Positions 27,450-36,708 of a stretch of DNA of 64,000 nucleotides are shown piece after piece. The DNA is from Mucilaginibacter inviolabilis (GTDB lineage Bacteria > Bacteroidota > Bacteroidia > Sphingobacteriales > Sphingobacteriaceae). Each line of letters begins with the position of its first letter. The first letter of the stretch is position 1. Position numbers and translations under genes: made by a program. The notes under the pieces were generated by a model, which worked only from the letters and a program-made list of their open reading frames with translations, searched no databases and was not told the origin of the DNA. Location of the stretch: contig NZ_JAANAT010000003.1 of NCBI RefSeq assembly GCF_011089895.1, positions 248,001-312,000 on the forward strand. The letters are read 5' to 3'.

Positions 27450-28082
27450 ATGCAGCTCAGCAAATTTTTAAACAATCTGTTCAGTGATGGCAAGGTCAGG
27501 GTATCTCGAACCATTTGTGATTTTGATGCCTCCGACTTAGAGGTTTCAACTCAGCTGCTCGCTGAATTTGATCGAAGTGAGCGCCTGGAAATGCCGGCCG
27601 GATTACCTGATCTGAACGAGGAAACAGCGCTTTGGGCGGCTCAATACCTGTACCGCTCTATCCAGTTCGTCTTGTTGAGGGAACTAGACGCGAACAGCAT
27701 GGACACCAATTTGCGACGATATACGGGTGTAGCCGATGCCTCGGCGATCTGGTCCGCCGATCTGCTCTTCCGTCACCTCGGGCCATTATTAAAATTTAGC
27801 AGCAGGATTTCGCCGGACGATCCACTGGTGCATAATCTAAAAGAAACAGCGGCCGCCTGGCCTTTGTCCTCTGTAGGGCTGAATATCCGAACCAATGTAG
27901 ATACGCGGCCTATCTTAAATAGCCCTGCTTTGAAAACCATTTATCTTGACCGTATTATCGCACACCGGGATCTAATACGCCTCGGTGATGCAGAGCTAAC
28001 CGTGCTGAGAGAAACAATGGGCCTGTACCAGGAGCAATTCTGGCCAGGGCTTGAACTCAATGAATTAACTAAACATGACTAA
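27450..28082 (+). CDS. Small accessory protein, first gene of MoxR/vWA cluster 2
   Basis: A 210-residue soluble, mainly helical protein with no catalytic motif. Conserved-looking segments are EETALWAAQYLYRSIQFVLL and LRYT-like RRYTGVAD. I associate this gene position with the bpX proteins of the MoxR/vWA/beta-propeller systems, but the exact family cannot be assigned by eye. Its last eight bases overlap the MoxR start (ATGACTAA), so the two are translationally coupled. A structural or adaptor role next to the ATPase is inference. Confidence 0.65.
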   Translation: MQLSKFLNNLFSDGKVRVSRTICDFDASDLEVSTQLLAEFDRSERLEMPAGLPDLNEETALWAAQYLYRSIQFVLLRELDANSMDTNLRRYTGVADASAIWSADLLFRHLGPLLKFSSRISPDDPLVHNLKETAAAWPLSSVGLNIRTNVDTRPILNSPALKTIYLDRIIAHRDLIRLGDAELTVLRETMGLYQEQFWPGLELNELTKHD

Positions 28083-29226
28083 GAATACTACCCAAGAATT
28101 TGTGACTGTCGACAAACTCCAGGCCGTTTTACGGCACCTGAAAGAGTTATTTGTCGGCAAGGACGAGATCATCGATCTGATGGGCATTTGTCTGGCGGGC
28201 AGAGAGAATCTGTTCCTGTTAGGCCCTCCAGGTACCGCAAAGAGCGCGACCGTAAGGGAACTCTCCAAGTTGCTCGACGGTAAGACTTTCGAGTACCTGC
28301 TAACACGGTTTACCGAGCCCAATGAATTGTTCGGCCCCTTTGACATTCGCAAATTGCGGGATGGGGAGCTCGTGACCAACACGGAAGGGATGCTGCCGGA
28401 GGCTTCGCTGATCTTCCTGGACGAATTACTGAACGCCAATAGTGCGATCTTGAATAGTTTGCTCATGGTCCTTAACGAAAAGATCTTTCGCCGGGGTAGG
28501 GAAACCCGGCAATTACCAGCTCTGATGGTGATTGGCGCAAGTAATCATTTACCTGAGGACGAGGCACTGCAGGCCTTATTCGATCGCTTTTTGATTCGGG
28601 TTCGATGCGATAACGTCGACCCGCAACAACTCAACGCTTTACTTGACGCTGGGTGGATACTCGAACAAAAGACCGCAGGAGATAAACCAGGTATCGCCAC
28701 TGAAGATATTAGGCAATTACAGGAGCAAACCTCCTTGATCGATCTGAGCGGTATCCGCAAAGATTATATTGAGCTCATCCAAAAACTACGTAATGCGGGC
28801 CTTGCCGTATCCGACCGACGGGCAGTTAAACTACAAAGGCTGATTGCTGCCAGCGCGCTGATCTGTAAACGGGAAAAAGCAATTGCTTCAGACTTGTGGG
28901 TCTTGCGCCATATCTGGGATACGGAAGAGCAGCGCGAGATCATCAGTAATATCGTTAGTGCAGTGGTGGACATGAGCGTTAAAGAGGAAGCAAGTCATCC
29001 CAGGGCCTCCCTCAACTCTGTACCTAACCCGGATGAGATATATAACGAGGTGGAGCAACTCAGCCAGCAATGGCTGGAAGAAATTTCTATGGCTGAACGG
29101 TCTGTCATTAAGGACAGGCTCGCTCACTTGAACAGCCGCTGTGGCTGGATCGGCAACGAAGAGCAACGCAATTATGTTCAAAAGCCCATTGACGAGCTTT
29201 GGAAAAAGATCATGCACACCGCCTAA
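28075..29226 (+). CDS. MoxR-type AAA+ ATPase of cluster 2
   Basis: A 383-residue AAA+ ATPase, closer to the RavA-like MoxR branch than the cluster 1 paralogue. Walker A is GPPGTAKS (about 50-57), Walker B is LIFLDE (about 112-117) with canonical Asp-Glu, sensor 1 is GASNHLP and the arginine finger lies in LFDRFLIRV. FGPFDIRKLRDGE is the family insertion loop. A helical C-terminal lid and linker follow to the end. Overlaps the preceding gene by eight bases and the next by one (TAATG), so the five genes form a tight operon. Confidence 0.93.
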   Translation: MTKNTTQEFVTVDKLQAVLRHLKELFVGKDEIIDLMGICLAGRENLFLLGPPGTAKSATVRELSKLLDGKTFEYLLTRFTEPNELFGPFDIRKLRDGELVTNTEGMLPEASLIFLDELLNANSAILNSLLMVLNEKIFRRGRETRQLPALMVIGASNHLPEDEALQALFDRFLIRVRCDNVDPQQLNALLDAGWILEQKTAGDKPGIATEDIRQLQEQTSLIDLSGIRKDYIELIQKLRNAGLAVSDRRAVKLQRLIAASALICKREKAIASDLWVLRHIWDTEEQREIISNIVSAVVDMSVKEEASHPRASLNSVPNPDEIYNEVEQLSQQWLEEISMAERSVIKDRLAHLNSRCGWIGNEEQRNYVQKPIDELWKKIMHTA

Positions 29227-29918
29227 TGGAAAAAATCCTGGTACTGGAAAGCAAATACAGGCACACGTTGGGTAACCTACGCGGCATCCCCGACTTAAAA
29301 GCGGCTGCTGACGGGGAGCTGATTTGGCTGCGTGGTATCGGTATGAACACGGATAAACATATCGCGTCCTTGCCCGTTTTGCATCGTTATACTGCCGATT
29401 CCCAGGAGCGATTATTTCCTGATCAGCATAAAACGCCAACCGGTAAGCTCTCTAAGTTAGATTGGCAACCGATCAAAGCCTTCGTCCCGATCGAGTTACC
29501 GGTTTCGGCTATGCCGGGAAAATTGTTCCTGCCCATGACCATCCGTTTGTCCCGTTCAGCAGCAGTGCAGGAAGTTTTTGCCTTGCTCACTGACCTTGAT
29601 AGCTGGAAAACCTATGCAGAAATTGCGACCCGTACTCGATTGCAACCATTGCGTTTCGCCGTTTCAGCAAAGGGTGACGTGTTAGTCATTGGACACCCTT
29701 TACCGCAATTACCGGGACAAACTTTTTGGGCCAGAGAGCAAATGCTATTACCCGCAGGTTACGACTTGTGCCCTCCGAGCCTGGCCCATCTCGTCGAGGT
29801 ACCAAAAGAAACGATGATGTTGTTTGATCCTGATGGCAGCTGGCAGAGCATCCCGATTACTCATTTTCAACCAGCACAACGCAGCGCGGTGCGCCTAACA
29901 GAAATCGGCCATGACTGA
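29226..29918 (+). CDS. Accessory protein of MoxR/vWA cluster 2 (bpX-like)
   Basis: A 230-residue soluble protein rich in beta strands, without a catalytic motif. Visible segments include ESKYRHTLGNLRGI, DGELIWLRGI, a WQPIKAFVPIELPVSAMPG stretch and GHPLPQLPGQTFW. The ATG at 29226 overlaps the MoxR stop (TAATG); an in-frame ATG at 29199 lies inside the MoxR gene and is rejected. It overlaps the next gene by eight bases. I recall proteins of this size in the MoxR/vWA/beta-propeller ternary systems (bpX families), probably bpX2-like, but have not verified it. Confidence 0.65.
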   Translation: MEKILVLESKYRHTLGNLRGIPDLKAAADGELIWLRGIGMNTDKHIASLPVLHRYTADSQERLFPDQHKTPTGKLSKLDWQPIKAFVPIELPVSAMPGKLFLPMTIRLSRSAAVQEVFALLTDLDSWKTYAEIATRTRLQPLRFAVSAKGDVLVIGHPLPQLPGQTFWAREQMLLPAGYDLCPPSLAHLVEVPKETMMLFDPDGSWQSIPITHFQPAQRSAVRLTEIGHD

Positions 29919-32277
29919 GCAGGAAATCCAAACCATCCGTTATTTCCAGGGGGTGAACGGCTACTTCTGGAAATGGGCCGAAGAAGGAAATGTCCTGGAG
30001 TTTGCCAACGGGCGCACAATCTGTTACAGGGAAGACCTTGTCTTTATTTTAGATTCCCTTGAAATATCCGGCAAGATTGGCATCGGCACCGTGTTGTTGC
30101 TGCTTTGCGCCTGCAAGGATAATTACGATACGTTATTCGAGCTTACAGGACACCTGCATAAACTAGCTTATCTTCCAGGATATAAGCCAGTTGAACATGC
30201 AATAGCCAAGGAATTAACAGAGCGGACACAGGACCTGATGAAGCTGATCAATGACCTGCCTTTTGAATACCGGTCAGGAATCAAACGCGTTGCCTTATGC
30301 CAGGCAGTGCTGGAAAATTCAAAGCAACAGCCAGGTAAACCGCTCAAGAACCTCCTGAAAACATTCCGTAACGGATCGCTGGATGAGCTTATTTTTAATC
30401 GCACCATTGATTTCGGGTTTACGATATTGCAAACCGATTTGATACCGCTGGCTCTTGCACTGGGACAGTTTAAAGATACGGCAGCGCTGGAAATGAAATT
30501 GCGGACCGGAATCGCCAAAATCCCTATAAAAGCAGATATTCCCTTACCTGCCCCTGTTCCTGACGAATTGATGGCGGTTTTAGCCGCCGACCTGAAGACG
30601 GCCGGACTGGCCCGGTTGGCGCACCAAATTAGCGCGGCATTAAATATCCCAATGCACCTGAGCGGCAGCAGCGAACAGTCGATTGGCGGCGTTTCCGATA
30701 TTAGCAACAGGGGGCATTTTGATAAATTATTACTAAGCGAACTGGCGCAGGACGACTTGTTGCTCACCGCGCGACTTGCCAATAACGAAGCCTTGTTCCT
30801 GCAACGTGAAGAAATGCCTGACCAGGCTAACCAGGAATGGCATATTTTGCTGGATACCACCCTCAAAATGTGGGGCATGCCCAGGGTGTTTGGTCTTGCG
30901 GCAGCTTTGGCCTTTAGTGAAGGTCGGAAGCGAGATCCTTTGGATGCATGGGCTTTGGGTGGTAAGGGTTCCTTCCCGATGGAACTGCATACCAAAGAAG
31001 GTATTTTAACAACGTTAGAACAATTGGACCCATCGCTTAACTGTGGGGCGCAGCTTAAGAAACTAGTATCAGATATCGCTACAGCGAGGGCAAAATATGT
31101 CCTCATCACCGGGCCTCATTACCGCGAGGATCCCGTTTTTATGGAGGCTTTTACCCACGTCAAGGAACAATTGGACTATCTGGTAGAGGTGAGCCGGGAC
31201 GGGCATATCACACTTTACGAGACTCGGGGAAAACGTTACAAATTAGCGGCCAGCGCCCTGATAGATCTCGAGGAAACTCTCTTTAACCGGAAACGTCCAG
31301 GAATGCGGAAGAACAACTTGTCCGGCTTACCGGTGATGTTATCTGAGACGGATTTCCCTTTGTTATTTCCTGCTTCCAAGATCAAGCTAAATCATAATAA
31401 TACCTTTAAACTGAATACCGGACAAATGGCCATTATTACGCAGGACCGGCGGGTATTGTGCTGGGCAGAAAAAGAATATGGTGCCAGGGAGCTCGTCGAT
31501 CAGCTTGATGTGGGGGACTGCTACTGGGGGCAGGTCAAAGCATATCTCTTTATCCTGATCAGAAACTTGCCGGGAGCTTACCTCAGGATCTACCAGGTGG
31601 ATATGGAAAACCACAACTTGATGATCCATGAATTAAATAATATCAAAGCCGAAGAAGTGAAATTCGATAACGGTCTGTTCCATATCGCACGTGTTTCCGA
31701 CGTTGTCTCGGTAGATCCGTTGACTGGGCAAACCATGCCGACAGCTATGGATTGGAAATTGTTCAAAGCCTTACCTATCCTTCCTCATTTTCATGTGCTT
31801 AACCAGATCAAGAAATTGATCAATAATGGATACAGTGTAATCAATTCCGCTAAAAACATTTATGTAAACACGTCGGGCAGGCTATATATTGACCAGCGTG
31901 AGATCCGCCTCGACCAACATGGGCGAACGATCAGCCTGAAAGATAACAGTCTGAATTCGCTTGAGGTCATCAAGCCTGTCAAACAGGAAAATATTGAAGT
32001 CGCGCATTTACCTTATATCAAGTTCACTAAATTTAGCTGGGCAGACGGTAGCGAGGCGGTATTGGATTCCAGGGGATTAGTACATTTGAAAAGCTCAGAT
32101 ACGCGTATCCCCGAGAGTAGTATCATCCTGGTGATCGAAAAAACGACCGCTTGCTGGAGTGCTGATGGTAAGATCGCTGGCTCGTCTTATTTTACCGGCA
32201 ATCGGCAAAAGAACGTCATGCTGGCCGCGGATTTTTATGATGCCTATATCGAACCTTTTATCCGAAAATTGAAATAA
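29911..32277 (+). CDS. Large protein with degenerate vWA domain and C-terminal beta-propeller-like region, cluster 2
   Basis: A 788-residue soluble protein. The N-terminal ~250 residues are helical. A conserved SIGGVSDISNRGHFDKLL segment precedes a vWA-like domain at about 305-440: WHILLDTTLKMWG, then MELHTKEGIL and YVLITGPHY. The MIDAS serines are replaced (D315-T-T-L-K), so metal binding is doubtful. The C-terminal ~320 residues are strand-rich with repeated Trp/Asp patterns, consistent with a beta-propeller. Related proteins with LLD and MWG in the same place accompany MoxR in other phyla, so the degeneracy seems a family trait. It overlaps the upstream gene by eight bases and is one base from the next. 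Confidence 0.75.
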   Translation: MTEQEIQTIRYFQGVNGYFWKWAEEGNVLEFANGRTICYREDLVFILDSLEISGKIGIGTVLLLLCACKDNYDTLFELTGHLHKLAYLPGYKPVEHAIAKELTERTQDLMKLINDLPFEYRSGIKRVALCQAVLENSKQQPGKPLKNLLKTFRNGSLDELIFNRTIDFGFTILQTDLIPLALALGQFKDTAALEMKLRTGIAKIPIKADIPLPAPVPDELMAVLAADLKTAGLARLAHQISAALNIPMHLSGSSEQSIGGVSDISNRGHFDKLLLSELAQDDLLLTARLANNEALFLQREEMPDQANQEWHILLDTTLKMWGMPRVFGLAAALAFSEGRKRDPLDAWALGGKGSFPMELHTKEGILTTLEQLDPSLNCGAQLKKLVSDIATARAKYVLITGPHYREDPVFMEAFTHVKEQLDYLVEVSRDGHITLYETRGKRYKLAASALIDLEETLFNRKRPGMRKNNLSGLPVMLSETDFPLLFPASKIKLNHNNTFKLNTGQMAIITQDRRVLCWAEKEYGARELVDQLDVGDCYWGQVKAYLFILIRNLPGAYLRIYQVDMENHNLMIHELNNIKAEEVKFDNGLFHIARVSDVVSVDPLTGQTMPTAMDWKLFKALPILPHFHVLNQIKKLINNGYSVINSAKNIYVNTSGRLYIDQREIRLDQHGRTISLKDNSLNSLEVIKPVKQENIEVAHLPYIKFTKFSWADGSEAVLDSRGLVHLKSSDTRIPESSIILVIEKTTACWSADGKIAGSSYFTGNRQKNVMLAADFYDAYIEPFIRKLK

Positions 32278-32278
32278 G

Positions 32279-35005
32279 ATGCAGGTCACACTCCGTTATA
32301 ATGAATATGGCAAACACCCCCTGGCCGGTGCATTCCTAGCCGGTGCATTGCCTGCAGAATGGTTCCGTGAACTGGATAGCTGGAAGGTTGATCTGCGCAG
32401 CTTGACCTGCTTTGTCATGCCGGGAAGTATTGATGACGATAGCGGATCGGGCCTGTTCGTGATCTTTGGCGCACATCAACCACCGGAAGCTTTGGTGCGT
32501 TATCCCTACGGGCAGATAGCAGATAAGCTCTACGTACCCATACAGGCAGACCTGTGGCCCGTGGTTAGTGAAGATGAGCTTAAAGGCCTGCTCTTATGGG
32601 ATATTCAGGTCTTTCATCCAAGTATCGGGCTGGTAGGTTTTGAAATCAAAGACCAGGTGGAACTTGGTTCTTTTGTGTATTTGCCTGCACCCCGACCGTC
32701 AGACTGGAGTTTCGCGCACCCGGGACTGGCGCCGGCCCCCACCCTGCAACAGATCGGGCTCGAGATTGAAGACGAACCGGAAAATGTGATGGAGTCCATC
32801 AAAGAAGACGTGGGGAGTAAGCCACTTCAAGAGATCCCTTCCGCAGATCCAGACAAAATTGGCGTACAGAAATATAGTAAACAGGCAACGAACTGGCTGG
32901 TTCAATTGGGGCTTTATATACTGCTCCTGCTAGCTCTGGTCGGCAAAGCCATCTTTGTGCCGTTTTCCTGGTTCTTCTCGGGAGCTTCTGTTCGTTCTAG
33001 CTCGTCCGGCGGGCTGCTGCAACAGCTGGAGCAATGGGTTGGTCAAAAACTTGCCGATATTGAAAAACAAAGGGATACCGAACTCAAGCGATTAATGGAT
33101 CTTTTCGATAAGGACAGTGATGAGGCTCTGCAATACGCGATTCCGCTCAGTAGCCCGTACCTGAACCGGGGAGGCGCTCCGCAATCGGGGAAACTGACCA
33201 GACGCCAGACGCAATTTAATATCCGCAACCTGGGTGGCGGCCGTAGCGTAGACGGCTGGGATCTAAGTAATTATAACGCCCAATTAAGGGTTCGCTATAT
33301 CAAAACCGCTAATGAAGCCGTTGAGCAGAGGAATTTTAAACGGGCGGCTTATATTCACGCGCATTTGTTGAGTGATTTTTATGCAGCGGCTAATGTCCTG
33401 CAACAAGGGAAAATGTACCGGGAAGCTGCCGCGCTGTACCGCGACCACGTCAAGAACGAGCGTTTGGCTGCCGAATGCCTGGAAAAAGGCGGATTGCTCG
33501 AAGAGGCTATTCCGATTTATATCCAGCTCAACAACCACGAGAAAGCAGGTGACCTTTACCGGATGATCGGCCGGGAGGAAAAAGCGGAAGCCTGTTACCG
33601 GGAAAAAGTGGTCGAGCTCAAGCAGGCTAAGGATTATCAGAAAGCGGCGACTCTGACCCTGGATAAATTGCTGCAAAAGGAAGATGCTGAAGCTTTATTA
33701 TTGGAAGGCTGGGCGGATACCGGGCAGCCTGAAGCTTGTTTAAGCGCCTACCTGGAGCTTCGCTTTGATACCGGGAATAAGGAGCTGGCGCACGAGGTGA
33801 AACAAGTATATGCACATCACGTACCCCGACTAAAAAGGACGTCCTTCCTAACCGTATTAGCGGATATGAACCGACGTTACCCGGAGCGGCAATTGAGTGA
33901 GGCCTCGTTGGGTATCGCCTATGAAATCATACACCAACAGGTCGAATCAGGTGATACCAGTGGCTTGAAGTTGATGGGAAGCTTTTTACCCGGAGACCGG
34001 TTACTGAATGCGGATACCAATCGGTTTATCCAGCATCGCTTGCAATTACCCCCGGTCTATACCAAACCGGATTATATCCAGCTGCGGAACAATACCAAAT
34101 GGTACGCTATCATTACGTATCATGATCAGCTCATGGCAATCGGGCAGCAGCATGGAGACCTGCATTTTTTCAGGGGCAACTGGGAAGGAAAACAAACCTA
34201 CCAATACCTGTTCCAAGTGAGATATAATGCGCCGCCTTTGGCGTTACTGACTGATCCGGGCTTATCTGACCAGGTCCTGATTGTAGGTGAAAAGATCAGT
34301 ATGCATACGAACCAGCAGCTGGGGGCTTATTCTTATTTTGAGCGGGAAGCGGTGCTGCAAACACTCGATTTTTTGCCAGACTGTGCACTTGCCTGTTGTC
34401 TCAACGGAGAAAATGACGTAAGTATATTGCATTTCACGATCCATGGTTTGCAGCTTAGCCATTTCCATAGCACGGGTGCCTTATTGCGCACGATCGATAT
34501 CGGCATCGTTGATGATCGGGTTAATCCAGGTCAAAATGGCTTTGACCCGTCAGCGATGGTTTGGCGCAAAGGGCATTTTTATTATGCTAAAGGCGAGACC
34601 CTATTACGGATCAATGCTGAAGGACAAGTTGAAGTATTGAGTATAGACGCCCAAATCCTGAAGTTGGCAGTTACCGGACCGCATACAGCGCTAAAGATCG
34701 CGCTGTTGACTACAGCTGGTTCGGTATTGATAACGCCAACCTTGAAAGGGATGGGTGAAGCCTCTCGTTTCTTTGCGCAGGATATAGAGGGGCAGGATAT
34801 CCGGTTAATGACCGATAATCGTTTGGTCATTGCAGGGGGAAAACGCGCTAATGTATATGATATCAGTAAAGAGAGCCCTACGTCAGAAGGTCTGATCGAC
34901 ACTGAAAACACAATCATCGCAATTGTGGCAATACCCAAGAGGTATCATTGCGCCTTCCTGGAATCCGACGGACGAGTTTCGGTATACCAACTTGAACATG
35001 TTTAA
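32279..35005 (+). CDS. Membrane-anchored TPR and beta-propeller-like protein (bpX6-like), cluster 2
   Basis: A 908-residue protein. The N-terminal ~150 residues form a conserved domain (LAGAFLAGALPAEWFREL, later GLVGFEIKDQVELGSFVYLP). A charged linker leads to one hydrophobic membrane segment at about 205-234, a coiled-coil (about 248-275) and TPR-like helical repeats (about 335-500, such as YREAAALYRDHVKNERLAAE). The C-terminal ~310 residues are strand-rich like a WD or NHL propeller. This would tether the complex to the membrane while displaying a large protein-binding surface. It is the last gene of the five-gene operon, followed by a terminator. Assignment to the MoxR/vWA/propeller systems is by architecture and position. 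Confidence 0.75.
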   Translation: MQVTLRYNEYGKHPLAGAFLAGALPAEWFRELDSWKVDLRSLTCFVMPGSIDDDSGSGLFVIFGAHQPPEALVRYPYGQIADKLYVPIQADLWPVVSEDELKGLLLWDIQVFHPSIGLVGFEIKDQVELGSFVYLPAPRPSDWSFAHPGLAPAPTLQQIGLEIEDEPENVMESIKEDVGSKPLQEIPSADPDKIGVQKYSKQATNWLVQLGLYILLLLALVGKAIFVPFSWFFSGASVRSSSSGGLLQQLEQWVGQKLADIEKQRDTELKRLMDLFDKDSDEALQYAIPLSSPYLNRGGAPQSGKLTRRQTQFNIRNLGGGRSVDGWDLSNYNAQLRVRYIKTANEAVEQRNFKRAAYIHAHLLSDFYAAANVLQQGKMYREAAALYRDHVKNERLAAECLEKGGLLEEAIPIYIQLNNHEKAGDLYRMIGREEKAEACYREKVVELKQAKDYQKAATLTLDKLLQKEDAEALLLEGWADTGQPEACLSAYLELRFDTGNKELAHEVKQVYAHHVPRLKRTSFLTVLADMNRRYPERQLSEASLGIAYEIIHQQVESGDTSGLKLMGSFLPGDRLLNADTNRFIQHRLQLPPVYTKPDYIQLRNNTKWYAIITYHDQLMAIGQQHGDLHFFRGNWEGKQTYQYLFQVRYNAPPLALLTDPGLSDQVLIVGEKISMHTNQQLGAYSYFEREAVLQTLDFLPDCALACCLNGENDVSILHFTIHGLQLSHFHSTGALLRTIDIGIVDDRVNPGQNGFDPSAMVWRKGHFYYAKGETLLRINAEGQVEVLSIDAQILKLAVTGPHTALKIALLTTAGSVLITPTLKGMGEASRFFAQDIEGQDIRLMTDNRLVIAGGKRANVYDISKESPTSEGLIDTENTIIAIVAIPKRYHCAFLESDGRVSVYQLEHV

Positions 35006-35117
35006 ATTTAACCCAAAACGATCATCGTCTTCTTGTATTTAGCGTTCATCGGACCTAATAAATAAAGGGGTTGTTTAATAGGGAAAATAAGTTTGGGATC
35101 TTTTTAGGGGCTACAAA

Positions 35118-35150
35118 GCCGCTTTAAAAAAAGTAGAGCGGCGTTTTTTA
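35118..35150 (+). terminator. Intrinsic terminator after cluster 2
   Basis: Arms 35118-35125 and 35135-35142 pair over eight bases with one G-T pair, followed by a six-base T run. With the preceding GGGCTAC it strongly resembles the tRNA-Glu 3' tail and terminator at 15561-15598. Confidence 0.8.
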
Positions 35151-35198
35151 TTATAAAATTCCTGAAAAAGCTGTGAAGTTTTTACTCTTAGTACTATT

Positions 35199-36419
35199 TT
35201 ACTTTTGCTTGTTCATAAATACTTGTTTAATAGCTTCCAGATATCCAAATTTATTTAAAGTATCAGGTTCTAAATAACTACCCTCGGTCCATTCATTCCA
35301 TGAGTTAATAGTCAGGATTTTAGTTTTGGCGAGGTGATTATCCATAAAATCTTTCGCTTCTATTAACGCATTTTTAAAAGCCCCTGATGTGTTGCCAATA
35401 ATAATTGGTGTATACGGATATCCGAAGTTTCCCCATGAATTTTCCTGGTTAGTGCGTGGAGATGAATCCCAACCCATCGATACATTGGGATAATAAGGCA
35501 CATTAAATTTTTCACAGGCATTTAAAGCATATTTAAAATATACATTTTTTACAGAATCATACGCATTGGTCGGAAAGTTATTAAGTACAACGTGATGGAT
35601 CCATACGTAGTCTGTTACCGAATTGAATCCCAGATTTTTAATTAAAATTTCCGGAGAGGTAATTGTTTTCTCGCCGGGAAGTATCGTATTACCCCACACA
35701 ACGGCATTAATATTTAAATCTTTAAAACCTGCCTTTTTTGTTTTAGCGCGAAAATCAGCAATAGCTTTCGCCGCTGCCTCTTGACTCCCAAAGCTACCAA
35801 GGAAATTTCCAAGATCATAAATCGAAAAATAGGGGCATCCATCTATTTTCCAATAAGACGGATGTTTAAAATATTTTGTAATGATATAGTCTGTCATTTT
35901 ATCCCAGGTTTCGGGCGTGATTTTACCTGGATACATCAATTTTTGAGGTTTCCCATGCGTAGATGGGTGAAGATCGAGCCAATCGTGGTTGGCCCACATT
36001 AAACTAAATCTCATCAGACTATTATTCTTAGCCTTCATAAATCCGTTTTCTAACCCCCTTTGCAAAAAGGGGCCATCATTGTAATAGTACCAGTCAAAAA
36101 TGAATGCATTAATTCCATGTGTTGAGGCTGCCTTTATTTTTTGAGCCATATCTACTGGATTGGCTTCATCGGTGTATCCCCATAAAGGAACTTTGGGTTG
36201 ATGATGTCCTTCAAAACGTGGCTTTGCTTTTTTAACAAGCTCCCATTCTGTCCAGTTCTTTCCGCGGTATACTTCATTCCGCTTATCAACATGATAGTCC
36301 GGGAAATAATAAACAGCTATCTGGTATTTCTCATTTGATGATTTTTTTTGCTGAGCATATACGCACGTAGACACGCACAACAATAAAAACATAGCTGATA
36401 CAATATTTTTCCTGCTCAT
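35199..36419 (-). CDS. Secreted GH99-like / WbsX domain protein
   Basis: A 406-residue exported protein. A signal peptide ends at about residue 22 (CVSTCVYAQQ). The rest is a TIM-barrel-like domain with the WbsX/GH99-like hallmarks: VYYFPDYH, GKNWTEWELVKKAKPRFEGH, FIFDWYYYNDG, FSLMWANHDW and, near the end, INSWNEWTEGSYLEPD. Such domains occur in polysaccharide enzymes acting on alpha-mannoside-type linkages and in O-antigen clusters. The secretion signal favours a glycan-degrading role here. It stands alone, convergent with the MoxR cluster 2 and divergent from the S41 peptidase gene. Confidence 0.87.
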   Translation of the reverse strand: MSRKNIVSAMFLLLCVSTCVYAQQKKSSNEKYQIAVYYFPDYHVDKRNEVYRGKNWTEWELVKKAKPRFEGHHQPKVPLWGYTDEANPVDMAQKIKAASTHGINAFIFDWYYYNDGPFLQRGLENGFMKAKNNSLMRFSLMWANHDWLDLHPSTHGKPQKLMYPGKITPETWDKMTDYIITKYFKHPSYWKIDGCPYFSIYDLGNFLGSFGSQEAAAKAIADFRAKTKKAGFKDLNINAVVWGNTILPGEKTITSPEILIKNLGFNSVTDYVWIHHVVLNNFPTNAYDSVKNVYFKYALNACEKFNVPYYPNVSMGWDSSPRTNQENSWGNFGYPYTPIIIGNTSGAFKNALIEAKDFMDNHLAKTKILTINSWNEWTEGSYLEPDTLNKFGYLEAIKQVFMNKQK

Positions 36420-36671
36420 AAGATTTACTTTTTATAAAGCTGCTGGCGTTATAGATTAGTTAAAAAAACAGCGGACAACTGGTTTGTTAAAAGAGTAAGT
36501 TAACAACAACTTTGTACCCAACTGTCATGTACTGTCGTACCAGAAAATCATAAAGGTGGGCCCAGTATTTTTTAACAACATTTTCGAAAAATGAGAAAAT
36601 ATGCTCCCTGAAGCCATATAGCTTAACACTGATAATGGTTGAAACTTAATCCTCCATTAATAATGGAGAAG

Positions 36672-36679
36672 TATATTTG
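36672..36679 (+). promoter_or_regulatory. Possible Bacteroidota -7 element for S41 peptidase gene
   Basis: TATATTTG matches TAnnTTTG and lies 30 bases before the ATG at 36709. No TTTG is found at the expected -33 distance, so the assignment is tentative. Confidence 0.4.
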
Positions 36680-36708
36680 CTTAAAGACAAGTATACTTTT
36701 ATAGTATT

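Noticed and set aside
30168..31109. 313-residue minus-strand frame inside the cluster 2 vWA-like gene
   Set aside because: Long, but Ser/Ala/Cys-rich shadow composition and opposite to a tightly overlapping operon.
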